Part shown: piece by piece, positions 9,759-19,555 of the stretch
Layout of the letters: the number at the start of each line of letters is the position of its first letter
Numbering within the stretch: position 1 is the stretch's first letter
Origin: Saccharospirillum salsuginis
GTDB taxonomy: Bacteria > Pseudomonadota > Gammaproteobacteria > Pseudomonadales > Natronospirillaceae
Length of the DNA: 58,719 bases
Direction: 5' to 3'
Assembly (NCBI RefSeq): GCF_014651855.1
Contig: NZ_BMXR01000008.1
Coordinates: forward strand, 240,351 to 299,069
Made by a program: the position numbers and the translations under genes
Notes under the pieces: generated by a model
Seen by the model: only the letters and a program-made list of their open reading frames with translations
Database searches by the model: none
What the model was told of the DNA's origin: nothing

Positions 9759-10361
9759 ATGACGGTGTATCTGGCGTCCCAATCGCCACGTCGCAAAGAA
9801 TTACTGGCCTCGCTGGGGGTGACCTTCGAGGTGCTGCCGATCGAGGTCGACGAGCAGATACAGACCCTGGAAGGGGCCGAGGACTATGTCGCCCGCGTGG
9901 CCCGGGACAAAGCCCGGGCCGGCCTCGACACCCTGGCCCAGCGTGGCGAATCCGGCGCATTGGTCATCGGCTCCGATACCGCCGTCGTGGTCGATCGCGA
10001 CATTCTGGGCAAGCCGACCGGTTACGACGACTACGCCGATATGATGGAAAAGCTCTCCGGTCGCGCCCATTCGGTCATGACGTCCGTGGCGCTGGCAACG
10101 CACGAACACATCGACGTGCGCATCGTCACCTCACGCGTGGTGTTCGCGGACCTGATGCCGGATCAGATCCGCGTCTACTGGGAAACCGGTGAACCGGCGG
10201 ACAAAGCCGGCGGCTATGCGGTACAGGGGCTGGCCTCGGTGTTTATCAAACGGATTGAGGGCAGTTATTCGGCCATTGTCGGCCTGCCGCTGCGCGAGAT
10301 GGCCCAGATGTTGACGGCACAGGGCGTACCGGTCTGGTCCGGAGCGTTGGCGTCGGTGTGA
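9759..10361 (+). CDS. maf: Maf-family nucleotide pyrophosphatase
   Basis: This 200-residue protein has the Maf N-terminus VYLASQSPRRKELL, the VIGSDTAVVVD block, the KPTGYDDYADMMEKLSG motif and GGYAVQG. Maf proteins hydrolyse non-canonical or canonical nucleoside triphosphates to monophosphates. The sequence resembles the YhdE type (dTTP/UTP-active), named from family position only. A GTG at 9753 opens the frame, but the ATG at 9759 has GAGGAG 5 bp upstream and is preferred. The order mreBCD-maf-rng is conserved in gammaproteobacteria. Confidence 0.93.
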   Translation: MTVYLASQSPRRKELLASLGVTFEVLPIEVDEQIQTLEGAEDYVARVARDKARAGLDTLAQRGESGALVIGSDTAVVVDRDILGKPTGYDDYADMMEKLSGRAHSVMTSVALATHEHIDVRIVTSRVVFADLMPDQIRVYWETGEPADKAGGYAVQGLASVFIKRIEGSYSAIVGLPLREMAQMLTAQGVPVWSGALASV

Positions 10362-10384
10362 GAACAGATTGTCCCTCCCGAAGC

Positions 10385-10436
10385 GTCGGACCGCCCTAAC
10401 CCTCTCCCGCTGGGAAAGGGGTTGGGGTGGTCCGAC
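10385..10436. repeat. REP-like inverted repeat between maf and rng
   Basis: GTCGGACC...TAACCC pairs with GGGTTGGGGTGGTCCGAC across a short loop rich in CCCTCTCCC. The hairpin lies within the 111-bp gap between maf and rng. It may dampen read-through or stabilise the maf mRNA end, but there is no T-run for intrinsic termination. Confidence 0.6.
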
Positions 10437-10472
10437 ACGTCGGAGAGGGTCAAACCAATAAGGATACCGGTT

Positions 10473-11933
10473 ATGAATTCAGAGATTTTGGTCAACGTCA
10501 CCCCCATGGAAACCCGGGTGGCGGTCGTGGAGAACGGCGCGGTTCAGGAGCTCTACATGGAGCGTGCCCAGACACGCGGCATCGTCGGCAACGTCTATCG
10601 TGGTAAGGTCGTGCGGGTACTGCCCGGCATGCAGGCCGCTTTTGTCGATATCGGTCTGGACCGGGCCGCTTTTATCCATGCCTCGGACATCGATCAGAGC
10701 CGGGGCGAGAACGACGCCCACAAACCGATCCAGTCGCTGGTGCGCGAAGGTCAGTCCATCACCGTCCAGGTGATCAAGGACCCGATCGGCACCAAGGGCG
10801 CCCGTCTGACCACCCACCTGTCCATTCCCTCCCGCTACCTGGTGTACATGCCGGACACCAATCACATCGGCGTGTCGCAACGCATCGACGGCGATGAAGA
10901 GCGGGACAGGCTGCGCACTCTGGTCACCAAGGTGAAAGCCGACGAGGAGATCGAGAAGGGCGGCTACATACTGCGCACCGCGGCCGAAGGCATCGGCGAA
11001 GCCGAGATACAGTCCGACCTGAATTATTTGAAGCGGGTGTTCCGGGTGTTGGGCGAGCGCATCAAGGAGATCGAAGGGCCAGCGATCATCTACGAAGACC
11101 TGCCGCTGTATTTGCGCGTCGCACGGGACCTGGTTCGCGCCGATGTCGAAAAGATCCGCATCGATTCGAAGGAAACCTTCACCAAAGTCATCGACTTTGT
11201 GCGCAAGTACACGCCCGAAGTCGAGCCGGTGTTCGAGTACTATCCGGGAGAGCGGCCCATCTTCGATCTGTTCTCGGTCGAGGACGAGATCGGCCGTGCG
11301 CTCGGGCGCAAGGTGGATCTGAAATCCGGCGGCTACCTGATCATCGACCAGACCGAAGCCATGACCACGGTGGACGTCAACACCGGCGCCTTTGTCGGGC
11401 ACCGCAACCTCGAGGAGACGATTTTCAAGACCAACCTCGAAGCGGTGACCTCCATTGTTCGTCAATTGCGGCTGCGCAACCTGGGCGGCATTATCATCAT
11501 CGATTTCATCGATATGGAAGACTCCGAGCATCAGCGTCAGGTCTTGCGGATGCTGGAAAAATACCTGGAAAAAGACCATGCGAAGAGCAAGGTCACCGGC
11601 GTCTCCGAACTCGGCCTGGTCGAAATGACCCGCAAGCGCACGCGTGAAAGTCTCGAACACATGCTGACCGAGACCTGCGGTGTCTGTAACGGCCGTGGCC
11701 GTGTAAAGTCCGCGCAAACGGTCTGCTACGAAGTGTTTCGTGAAATCCTGCGCGAGGAACGCGCCTATAATACCGACCAGTATCTGGTACTGGCCTCGCA
11801 GGAAGTGGTGGACCGGTTGCTGGACGAGGAATCGTCCAACGTGGCCGACCTGGAGGATTTTATCGGCAAGCCGATTCGTTTTCAGGTCGAGCCGATGTAC
11901 ACCCAGGAACAATTCGACGTTATCCTGCAATAA
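10473..11933 (+). CDS. rng: Ribonuclease G
   Basis: This 486-residue endoribonuclease processes 16S rRNA 5' ends and degrades some mRNAs. An S1-like RNA-binding domain near residues 38-120 (RGIVGNVYRGKVVRVLPGMQAAFVDIG) is followed by the catalytic DNase-I-like domain with MTTVDVNTG and GGIIIIDFIDM, which hold the metal-binding aspartates. The zinc-link CGVCNGRG is near residue 400. It lacks the long C-terminal scaffold of RNase E, which marks it as RNase G. The ATG at 10473 has AAGGA 8 bp upstream and gives the family N-terminus. Confidence 0.96.
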   Translation: MNSEILVNVTPMETRVAVVENGAVQELYMERAQTRGIVGNVYRGKVVRVLPGMQAAFVDIGLDRAAFIHASDIDQSRGENDAHKPIQSLVREGQSITVQVIKDPIGTKGARLTTHLSIPSRYLVYMPDTNHIGVSQRIDGDEERDRLRTLVTKVKADEEIEKGGYILRTAAEGIGEAEIQSDLNYLKRVFRVLGERIKEIEGPAIIYEDLPLYLRVARDLVRADVEKIRIDSKETFTKVIDFVRKYTPEVEPVFEYYPGERPIFDLFSVEDEIGRALGRKVDLKSGGYLIIDQTEAMTTVDVNTGAFVGHRNLEETIFKTNLEAVTSIVRQLRLRNLGGIIIIDFIDMEDSEHQRQVLRMLEKYLEKDHAKSKVTGVSELGLVEMTRKRTRESLEHMLTETCGVCNGRGRVKSAQTVCYEVFREILREERAYNTDQYLVLASQEVVDRLLDEESSNVADLEDFIGKPIRFQVEPMYTQEQFDVILQ

Positions 11934-11999
11934 CGGTCATCGCTCGCCCGCCGCCATAGCCGGGCCGGTTTCTTTTTATTTGTGTAGTTGAGCATCGTC

Positions 12000-14900
12000 A
12001 TGGCCGCCTCATCATTCTTTAAAACCCTGGGCACCGTTCTGCTGAAGGTGGCGGCCTTTTGGGTGCTCCTGGTGGCGGCCTACCTCGCACTGGGGCGTCA
12101 GTTTTTTCCCTACATCGAACGCTACACCGATCAGGTCGAGGCGATACTGAGCCAGCAACTGGGCACCGATGTCAGCATCGGTGAGTTGACCGGGGAATGG
12201 CGTCAGTTCAATCCCATTCTGATCGCCGAGCGTGTTCGCATCGGCGATACGCTGGCGGTACGACGTGTTCTGGTGGAACCTTCCCTGCTGCAATCCCTGG
12301 TCAATTTATCGCCGGTATTCAAGCGCTTCGAGTTGACCGGTTTCATCGCCCGTTTGGAGCAACAACCGGACGGCTGGCGCATGACGGGTCTGACCGGGGC
12401 CAGCCCGGGTGACCGCCTGTCCATCGACCGACTCAGTGCCCTGTTGCGCCAGCAGCGGGAGGTCATGTTCGAGGAAGTACGGCTGCAAATCGAACCCCGG
12501 TATCTGCCGGGGATGACCGTGGTGATGGATCAGGGACGGATGACCGGCTATGGCGAGGACAACTGGCTGCGCGCCAACGCCCGCTTGCTGTATAACGACC
12601 TGGAAGTGCCGTTGGAACTGCAGCTGGAAAGCACGTTGCAAGCCGGTGACTACGACGTCGAGCTCTATGCCCGTCACGGCCAACTGGATTTTGCGCCCTG
12701 GCTGGCGACGCGTTGGCCGGGTATGTCCGAACTGCACATGGCCGGCGAGTACTGGGCCCATCTTGAGAATAACAGCTGGCAGAATCTGACGGTGCGACTG
12801 TTCGGCGATCGCACGCGTCTGGCGGGTACCGAGTCCGATCTGGTCCTCAGCGATATCGAAACCGAGCTCTATGCCGAACGCACCACCAACGGGTTCGATC
12901 TTTGGGTGAATCACCTGGGGCATCGACTGCAAGTCGGCGGGCGGGCAGCGCGTGACAGCGCTCCCGTCAAGGCGCGGCTCAGTAAGCGGGGCACCCAGTG
13001 GCAGGCGCAATGGGACCGGCTGCCGGTCGCGCCGCTCAGTGGCTGGCTGGCGCTGAACGATGGCAGCCGGTTCTGGTCCAATGCGTTCCCGACCGGGCAA
13101 TTGCGGCAGGGCAAACTCACCGTCAACACCGAGGACTGGCAAAGCCTGCGCCTGACGGCCGAGGTCACCGAGGCCACTTTGCGGCCCTATGCCGGTATTC
13201 CCGGCATCGATCGTATCCAGGGCGACTTGCGTGTCGAGGGTCCGGTGGCCCGCCTGAATTACGACCAACCGAACGTCACTGTGGCCCTGCCGGACCTGTA
13301 CCGGGGCGACTTCCGGTTCAATCGGTTGAACGGGCATCTGAACGCGCGCTGGTGGCCCGGTCTCGGCGTTCAGTTGGAAGGCCGGAACCAGGGCCGGGTC
13401 GCGCCGGACGCAGGTCAGGAAAACCCGGTATCGGTCAGCAATCATTGGCAGGTCGATTTGCCGCCACCGTCCGTCGTTGCCGACGGTGAGCGGGAAGTGA
13501 ATCTAAGGCTGGCCATCGAAGCCCCCGAAGCCGACAGAGACTGGGCGGTCCGTCTGACCCCCGATGAACAGATCGGTCCGATCGCCAAACCCTGGATTCG
13601 CGACAACCTCCTGGCGGCCGATCTGAGCGACCTCCAATTTGTCTATGCCGGCGGGTTTCGCGAAGGCAGGCCGGTGCAGGCTGAAATCGGCTTGACCGGT
13701 CGCTTCGATCAGGCCCGAGTGCAATTCGATGAAGCCTGGCCGGTGATCGAGCAGGGGAGTGGTCGTGTCGGCCTCAATCTGGCCTCGCTGACGGTCTCGG
13801 CCGAGACGGGCCGAATGGGCGGCATCGAGTTGGAGCAGGGAACCCTGCGTCTGCCGTTCCAGGACAACCGGGTGAACATGACACTGGACGCTACCGGCGA
13901 CAGTGGCGAGGCGCTGGCCCTCTTTCAGGATGGCCCTCTGGCCGAGCTGGGTCAGGGCGTCGTGGACGACTGGCGGACCGAAGGCCGGGCCCGTGCCCGG
14001 CTGGATCTGTCCGTCCCGTTCGATGGCGGGGTTCCGGAAGTCCGTCTGACGGGGCGACTCGACGGTACCCGACTGGTTATGCCGGAATACGATCTGGACA
14101 TCCGCGGGATTGAAGGGGACATCAATTACAACGACCGCCAGGGGCTCTTCGCCGAGCAACTGATCGGTCAGGTGTTCGGCACGCCTCACCGGCTGGCCTT
14201 GCGAACGGAAGAAAACGAATTGGGCATGGCCGTTGAACTGGACGTCGAGGGCGATACGCCGCTGGACGGTTGGGGGCGCTGGCTGGGTGATCCCTGGCTG
14301 GCGGCCCAGGCCTACCGGGTGCCGGCCGAGGCTCGCATTCGCATCGAGCCCGACGGGACCGACATCAACATTCGTTCGACGTTGCTGAACCTGCCCCTGG
14401 ATGCGCCCGAACCCCTGGGTAAAGCCGCGAACGAAGCCGAGGAACTGGCCCTGCGTATCCGCTTCGACCAACGCGACTGGATGCGCCTTGATGTCGACTA
14501 CAACCGCGACCTGGACGCCTATTTCGAATTCGATGCCAACCAGACTCTGCAGCGGGGCAGTGTCGCACTGGGTCGGCCGCTCAAGGTGCACGATGACAGC
14601 GGCGTTTTCTTCGACGCCCATCTGGACCGGGCGGACGTCGAAGCCTGGTGGAATGCCATCGACAGCGTCATCGGGCACTACACAACCGAGAACAGCGGCG
14701 AAGTGGATGCCAGCCAGACCGATTGGGTGCGGGAAATCAATCTGTCGGGCGGGCAATGGACCTACCTCGGCCTGGACTGGAACGAGCCGACCGTCCAGGT
14801 ACAGCGCAACAGCGACGCCTGGCTTGCCAATGTCGAGGCCCGGGAGGGGCGCGGTCGCATCCTGATTCCGCACAAAGACGAACCCCTGTTCGCCGATATC

Positions 14901-15884
14901 GCCTTCCTGTCGCTGACCACGCCCGATGGCACCGAACCGGACGAGACCGAGCTGGAGGATGAAGTCGACCCGCTGCGACAGGCCCGGCCCAGCGATGTGC
15001 CGGCCATGAGCATCCAGGTGGCCCAGCTGTCGATCGACGACCGGGACTTCGGCAACTGGCGGGCGGAAGTGGTGCAGGGCGAGGGTGAAGTGCGCGCGGA
15101 GAATCTGGTCGGCGACATGACCGGTGCGCGCCTGGGCGGCACCCTGGTGTGGCGCTATGAGGACGCCGCCCATCGCAGCCGTTTCGACGGCGACGTGACC
15201 ACCGGTAATATCAATACCCTGTTGCGCAGTTGGGGCTATGCCCCGGTTCTGGTCAGTGAAAACGGGCAGTTCGAGCTGGATCTCGACTGGGCCGGCAGCC
15301 CGGCGTTCTTCGATTTCGCCCGCCTGCGCGGCCGCATCGGCCTGCAGTTGAACAACGGCGCCATACTTGAGTTGGACGAATACGAAGGTGTCAAACTCAT
15401 CGGCCTGCTCAACTTCACCCGGGTCTTGCGTCGCCTGGCGTTGGACTTTTCGGATCTGATCCGCGATGGCATCACTTACGACACCATCGAAGGTGAACTG
15501 CTGTTCGACCGGGGCTTCGCTCGGGTCGGCGAGAAGCTCGTGATTGACGGTCCGGCCACCAAATTCCGGTTCAGCGGCGATGCCGACCTGATACGGGATC
15601 AACTGGACGTCGACATGGTGATGACAGTGCCCCTGTCGAGTACCTTCCCGCTGGTGGCCCTGCTGGCCGGCGTGTCTCCGCAGGCCGCCGCCGCCATCTA
15701 CGTGACCGAGCGCGTGTTCAACAACGAACTGGAACGACTGAGTTCGGCTCGAATGCACGTCACCGGCTCGCTGGACGAGCCCGAGATCCGCTTCTATCGT
15801 GTGTTCGACAACAGCAGCGGGCAACAGGCCCCCAGTGTCGGCGACCGCTTGAAAAACGTGGTTCCCGGCAGCAACAATCCCTGA
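12000..15884 (+). CDS. yhdP: YhdP-family AsmA-like envelope protein
   Basis: A very long protein of 1294 residues with one N-terminal membrane anchor (LKVAAFWVLLVAAYLAL) followed by a beta-rich periplasmic body, as in YhdP/TamB/AsmA-like bridge proteins. In E. coli, YhdP helps move phospholipid between inner and outer membranes. The N-terminal signature QVEAILSQQLGTDVSIGELTGEWRQFNPIL and the C-terminal block ATKFRFSGDADLIRDQLDVDMVMTVPLSSTFPLVALLAG are typical. A TTG at 11988 opens the frame; ATG at 12000 is drawn as start. It keeps the conserved position between rng and a nitrilase-like gene. Confidence 0.92.
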   Translation: MAASSFFKTLGTVLLKVAAFWVLLVAAYLALGRQFFPYIERYTDQVEAILSQQLGTDVSIGELTGEWRQFNPILIAERVRIGDTLAVRRVLVEPSLLQSLVNLSPVFKRFELTGFIARLEQQPDGWRMTGLTGASPGDRLSIDRLSALLRQQREVMFEEVRLQIEPRYLPGMTVVMDQGRMTGYGEDNWLRANARLLYNDLEVPLELQLESTLQAGDYDVELYARHGQLDFAPWLATRWPGMSELHMAGEYWAHLENNSWQNLTVRLFGDRTRLAGTESDLVLSDIETELYAERTTNGFDLWVNHLGHRLQVGGRAARDSAPVKARLSKRGTQWQAQWDRLPVAPLSGWLALNDGSRFWSNAFPTGQLRQGKLTVNTEDWQSLRLTAEVTEATLRPYAGIPGIDRIQGDLRVEGPVARLNYDQPNVTVALPDLYRGDFRFNRLNGHLNARWWPGLGVQLEGRNQGRVAPDAGQENPVSVSNHWQVDLPPPSVVADGEREVNLRLAIEAPEADRDWAVRLTPDEQIGPIAKPWIRDNLLAADLSDLQFVYAGGFREGRPVQAEIGLTGRFDQARVQFDEAWPVIEQGSGRVGLNLASLTVSAETGRMGGIELEQGTLRLPFQDNRVNMTLDATGDSGEALALFQDGPLAELGQGVVDDWRTEGRARARLDLSVPFDGGVPEVRLTGRLDGTRLVMPEYDLDIRGIEGDINYNDRQGLFAEQLIGQVFGTPHRLALRTEENELGMAVELDVEGDTPLDGWGRWLGDPWLAAQAYRVPAEARIRIEPDGTDINIRSTLLNLPLDAPEPLGKAANEAEELALRIRFDQRDWMRLDVDYNRDLDAYFEFDANQTLQRGSVALGRPLKVHDDSGVFFDAHLDRADVEAWWNAIDSVIGHYTTENSGEVDASQTDWVREINLSGGQWTYLGLDWNEPTVQVQRNSDAWLANVEAREGRGRILIPHKDEPLFADIAFLSLTTPDGTEPDETELEDEVDPLRQARPSDVPAMSIQVAQLSIDDRDFGNWRAEVVQGEGEVRAENLVGDMTGARLGGTLVWRYEDAAHRSRFDGDVTTGNINTLLRSWGYAPVLVSENGQFELDLDWAGSPAFFDFARLRGRIGLQLNNGAILELDEYEGVKLIGLLNFTRVLRRLALDFSDLIRDGITYDTIEGELLFDRGFARVGEKLVIDGPATKFRFSGDADLIRDQLDVDMVMTVPLSSTFPLVALLAGVSPQAAAAIYVTERVFNNELERLSSARMHVTGSLDEPEIRFYRVFDNSSGQQAPSVGDRLKNVVPGSNNP

Positions 15885-15907
15885 GACCGAAGGGAGAGCG
15901 AACGTTT

Positions 15908-16714
15908 ATGAAATGGTATCTGGCACAGATGATCAGCGGTCCCTCCGTGGAGACCAATCTCGATGACGTTCGGCGGCATTTCGAACAGGCCGCGGATGCC
16001 GGCTGCGATGCGATTCAACTGCCTGAAATGTTCGCGCTGTTCGGCGTGAAGGAAAACTCCTTCATCGCCAATTTCGAATCCGACTTCACCGGTCCGGTGG
16101 GTACGCCGTTGCGTGAGATGGCCCGTGAATTCGGCCTGTGGGTCGTCGCGGGTACGGTACCGGTTCGCGTTCGCGAGGAATCCAAACCCAGAGCCCGTTT
16201 GCATGTGCTCGATGCCGAGGGCGAAGTGCGCGCTCACTACGATAAAATCCATATGTTCGACGCCGTCGTCGGCGACGCCCAGGGTCGCTATCGCGAATCG
16301 GATCAGTACCAGTCCGGCGGCGAACCGGTGACGGTGGACACGCCCTGGGGTCGCTGGGGGCTCACCGTGTGTTACGACCTGCGCTTCCCGGAGCTCTACC
16401 GAAAGTTGCGGGACGAGGACGTGGACACCTTCGTCGCCCCCTCCGCGTTCACCTGGTCGACCGGCCGGGCGCATTGGGAAGTCCTGTGCCGGGCGCGCGC
16501 GATCGAAAACCTGTGCTATGTCGTGGCCACCAACCAGGGCGGCCAGCATGACGCCAAACGCCGAACCTGGGGTCATTCCATGGGCGTCGATCCCTGGGGC
16601 GAAGTCAGTCAGGTGGGCGAAGGCGAAGCCGGGCTGGTGTACGACACCGATCTGGATCGTCTGGCCGAATGGCGGGACAACATGCCGGTGCAGGAACATC
16701 GGCGGCTGCGTTAA
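15908..16714 (+). CDS. Carbon-nitrogen hydrolase (Nit-type amidase)
   Basis: This 268-residue cytosolic enzyme has the nitrilase-superfamily triad Glu40 (LPEMFAL), Lys113 (YDKIHMFD) and Cys155 (LTVCYDLRFPELYR). The closest type is the Nit1/YbeM group, which repairs deaminated glutathione; that substrate is inferred from family, not shown. It lies 23 bp after yhdP, as in Pseudomonas-like genomes, where tldD usually follows. Here the next genes are on the other strand, so the conserved block ends at this point. Confidence 0.9.
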   Translation: MKWYLAQMISGPSVETNLDDVRRHFEQAADAGCDAIQLPEMFALFGVKENSFIANFESDFTGPVGTPLREMAREFGLWVVAGTVPVRVREESKPRARLHVLDAEGEVRAHYDKIHMFDAVVGDAQGRYRESDQYQSGGEPVTVDTPWGRWGLTVCYDLRFPELYRKLRDEDVDTFVAPSAFTWSTGRAHWEVLCRARAIENLCYVVATNQGGQHDAKRRTWGHSMGVDPWGEVSQVGEGEAGLVYDTDLDRLAEWRDNMPVQEHRRLR

Positions 16715-16755
16715 CCCGTTCAGACCGACCTGACGATCGATCGGGTTGCCGGGTT

Positions 16756-17523
16756 CTACCGCCTGTTCCAGCTAAAATCGCGATCCTGCCGAATCCCGCC
16801 GGACGCATCCAGTTCGATCTCTTTCACACCCACAAAACCCCGACGGTCCATCCGCACCCAGGTCCGGCAGCGGGTGCCGTACCGTTCACCCGTTATCGTC
16901 TGCGCGGACAGCTGCCGTTCCCATTCCAGCGGCACGCCGGTATCCGGCAGTTGCGAATCGTCCGCCGCTTGCCGGTCCGTCAGGATATCCAGGTCGTCGA
17001 TCAGGCCCTGCTCGAACCGCTCGGTGTGCTCGGCCATCTGACGGGATGCCTTTCGGGTCTTCGGCCAGGGCGTATTCAAGGCGTCGTTGCTGAGGGTGTG
17101 AATGCCGGCGTCCAACCATTGACCGTCCGGATGGTTGGAGCTGAACCAGAACAGTCGCTCGCCGTCGCCCAGAACCAGGTTGAAACCACCGTACTCGGGC
17201 AGGTACTCGGCCACATCGCGATGGAAAGCCTCGATGCTCAAGTGTTCGTTCAGAAACCGAATCGGCAGCTCGCCCCGACTGCGGGAACCGGTTTTGCCGA
17301 TGTACCCCGGGCGGATGTTGGTCAGCAGGGCGAAGCGGCCGTTCTGGTCGATCGCGAGCCAGGTGCCGCCAGCCTTGAGGTCTTTTCCGGCGAGCAGGTC
17401 GCGATCGGCACCGGGCCACCAGTGCATCGGATGGGTCGGGCGTTCGCGGAATTCGTCACGGTTGGCGACCAGCAACAAAGGCCACTCATGGTCGGGCCGC
17501 CAGTTGAGAACCATCAGACACAT
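16756..17523 (-). CDS. NRDE (TANGO2-like) family protein
   Basis: The 255-residue protein begins MCLMVLNW, with the conserved Cys2 exposed after Met removal, and carries the family tag ANRDEFRERPT near residue 20. It also has WLAIDQNGRFALLTNIR and RGELPIRFL. NRDE/TANGO2 proteins are N-terminal-nucleophile-like; roles proposed in other organisms include heme or lipid handling, so the function here is open. A frame extends upstream to 17919, but the ATG at 17523 has GGAG at good distance and matches the family. It lies 2 bp after the VOC gene stop, so they form an operon. Confidence 0.88.
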   Translation of the reverse strand: MCLMVLNWRPDHEWPLLLVANRDEFRERPTHPMHWWPGADRDLLAGKDLKAGGTWLAIDQNGRFALLTNIRPGYIGKTGSRSRGELPIRFLNEHLSIEAFHRDVAEYLPEYGGFNLVLGDGERLFWFSSNHPDGQWLDAGIHTLSNDALNTPWPKTRKASRQMAEHTERFEQGLIDDLDILTDRQAADDSQLPDTGVPLEWERQLSAQTITGERYGTRCRTWVRMDRRGFVGVKEIELDASGGIRQDRDFSWNRR

Positions 17524-17525
17524 AC

Positions 17526-17900
17526 CTAGCGCTCCGGGCTGTGCAGGGCGATGCGGTTGCCCTCGCTGTCGAGGACGATGGCGCGATAGCCATAGGGCTC
17601 GATGGATTGAATGTCCTGCAGGATACGGCCTCCGTTCAGTTTGGCCTGGCTCAGGGCCTGATCCAGCCGGCCGGCGCAATTGAAATAGGGCAGGGGCCCG
17701 TAACCCTGGCCGGTCTCGGAGGGTTTTTCGATCAGGGCGCAGGAGACGCCGCCGGGGCTGCGCACGACAGCCATGGGGTTGTTCGGCCGATAGTCGTCGA
17801 GGGTCCGGTTCAAAACCTGACGATAGAACGTCAGCGCCCGGTCCAGGTCGGCGACGGGGATGTCCATCCAGACCAGTGTGTGCTCGGAATTGGAGGCCAT
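17526..17900 (-). CDS. VOC-family (glyoxalase/bleomycin resistance-like) protein
   Basis: A 124-residue single-domain vicinal-oxygen-chelate protein with the typical opening LVWMDIPVADLDRALTFYRQVL and ending DSEGNRIALHSPE. Members bind a divalent metal and act as lyases, dioxygenases or ligand-binding resistance proteins; the substrate cannot be told. The frame runs up to 18008, but the ATG at 17900 starts the conserved domain. Its stop is 2 bp before the NRDE gene, suggesting co-expression. Confidence 0.87.
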   Translation of the reverse strand: MASNSEHTLVWMDIPVADLDRALTFYRQVLNRTLDDYRPNNPMAVVRSPGGVSCALIEKPSETGQGYGPLPYFNCAGRLDQALSQAKLNGGRILQDIQSIEPYGYRAIVLDSEGNRIALHSPER

Positions 17901-18113
17901 AGGGGTTCCGGTAGAGCATTCGGGCTCCGAGGGTACTGCAAAGCGGTGGCGACGGGTAGTGAAACGCGGAGTTGCGAATGGGGAAGGGCCGTCTAGCCTC
18001 AGAAACACCCGTTGCCGTTCCAGCGGTTCCGGTCCGCCAGGGTGGGCGCCGTTGAATCCAGGATGCCGATCGGATGGAGGCGGGTTACTAAAAACGATTG
18101 GAGGGAATCCCAG

Positions 18114-19508
18114 ATGTCATACACATCAATAAGAACAACCGTGTTTACAGCCTTCATCGCTCTGGCCTCGCTGTCCGCCCAGGCGGAACCGGGCGATTAT
18201 TCGTTCTGGCAGACGCTTGGCTATCTGTTTTCGCCGGCCGAGGCGGACTACCCGGTGACGGAAGCGGAACGCCAGGCGCAACCCTATCCGCTGACGACCA
18301 ACCCCGAGGCGGTGGACGACGGTTTCAGGCCGGGGGCCTACCTTGAATGGCAAACCGTCGAATTGCATCCGAGTACCGGCGCCCTGTGCGGTAATGGCTC
18401 GCCGTACAAATTCTTCGTCAATCGCGTCGCCCACACCAGCAATACGGTGGTCTACATGGAAGGCGGCGGTGCCTGCTGGGACTACGAGAGCTGTACCGGG
18501 CAGACCGGTATTCGCGGCGCCCGCAACCCCGATGGCATCCCGGACGATTACATGAGCCTGTTGAACCCGTCCGCCACCCTGGTCAGCCCGTTCGTGTTCC
18601 GTCTGCATCCGTGGACGTCCACGAAGTCCCAGAACTGGAACATGGTGTATGTTCCCTATTGCACCGGCGACATCTACGCCGGCGATCGCGTGGCCCTGTA
18701 TGAGGATCCTTCCGGCGAGAACGAGCCCCTGGTGTGGTATCACAACGGGCTCAAGAATATGCGGGCTGTGACCGGCTGGCTGCGGGACAACCTGCAACGC
18801 AGTGGCCAGATGCTGGTAACCGGGTGCAGTGCCGGGGGTGCGGGCAGCATTGCCAACTATCATCCGCTGCGGCGTGATCTGGCGCCCGGGCGCAGTTACA
18901 TGATCAACGACAGCGGTCCGATTTTCCCCGCGCCCAGAACGGCGAGCGATGCCGACTACCCGTCGTTGCGACTGCACGAGACCATCCGCGATGTCTGGGG
19001 ATTGGACGACGGACCGCTCGAATACCTGCAATCGGAGCTGGTGTACTTCGATCTGAACGACATGGGCACGCTGTACGCCGCGCTCGCCGAACGCTACCCC
19101 GACGACCGGCTCGGGCAGACGCATTTCTGGGAAGACCTGAACTATTCCTCGTATTCGTACGAGCGGTTCTACGAGGACATTTACGACGAGACCGATCCGG
19201 ATCTGCGTGAGGCCCGCATCCACGAACGTTGGTACCAGGACACCGAGCAACTGAAAACCCGGTTGCAAGCCTACGATAACTGGGGCTATTACCTGCCGCG
19301 CTTCCGCAACGTCAACGAAAGCCATTGCACCACCATCATCGAGTTCAACAACAGCGATATCCAGCAAGCCGGCTTGGAGCTGGGGGATTTCGTGAACAAT
19401 GTGATGGAAGGCAGTGGTGCGGTGATGCAGGCATCTGAAACCGATACCGTCAGTGACTATCAGAAAGGATTTAATCTGTTGTATTGGTTGCTGGATCAGG
19501 CACTGTAA
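18114..19508 (+). CDS. Secreted pectin-acetylesterase/Notum-like hydrolase
   Basis: A 464-residue exported protein: the signal peptide ends SAQA at residue 24. The pectinacetylesterase/Notum family blocks are clear. YMEGGGACWD (residues 114-123) forms the oxyanion region, TGCSAGGAG carries nucleophile Ser239, and the likely catalytic His lies in VNESHCTT near the C-terminus. Such enzymes remove ester-linked acyl groups from polysaccharides or proteins. The ATG at 18114 has GAGGG upstream and starts the signal peptide. It converges with an anchored helical protein. The substrate is unknown. Confidence 0.85.
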   Translation: MSYTSIRTTVFTAFIALASLSAQAEPGDYSFWQTLGYLFSPAEADYPVTEAERQAQPYPLTTNPEAVDDGFRPGAYLEWQTVELHPSTGALCGNGSPYKFFVNRVAHTSNTVVYMEGGGACWDYESCTGQTGIRGARNPDGIPDDYMSLLNPSATLVSPFVFRLHPWTSTKSQNWNMVYVPYCTGDIYAGDRVALYEDPSGENEPLVWYHNGLKNMRAVTGWLRDNLQRSGQMLVTGCSAGGAGSIANYHPLRRDLAPGRSYMINDSGPIFPAPRTASDADYPSLRLHETIRDVWGLDDGPLEYLQSELVYFDLNDMGTLYAALAERYPDDRLGQTHFWEDLNYSSYSYERFYEDIYDETDPDLREARIHERWYQDTEQLKTRLQAYDNWGYYLPRFRNVNESHCTTIIEFNNSDIQQAGLELGDFVNNVMEGSGAVMQASETDTVSDYQKGFNLLYWLLDQAL

Positions 19509-19519
19509 TTCTACAGGGT

Positions 19520-19555
19520 TGTCGGGTTACGCGCTGACGCGCTGACCCGACCTAC
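19520..19555. repeat. REP-like hairpin between convergent genes
   Basis: GTCGGGTTACGCGCTGACGCGCTGACCCGAC is a strong stem ending in CTAC. It fills the 43-bp gap between the esterase and the opposing gene, and its CTAC end contains the TAG stop codon (19552-19554, minus strand) of that gene. It may act as a bidirectional 3'-end structure. Confidence 0.7.
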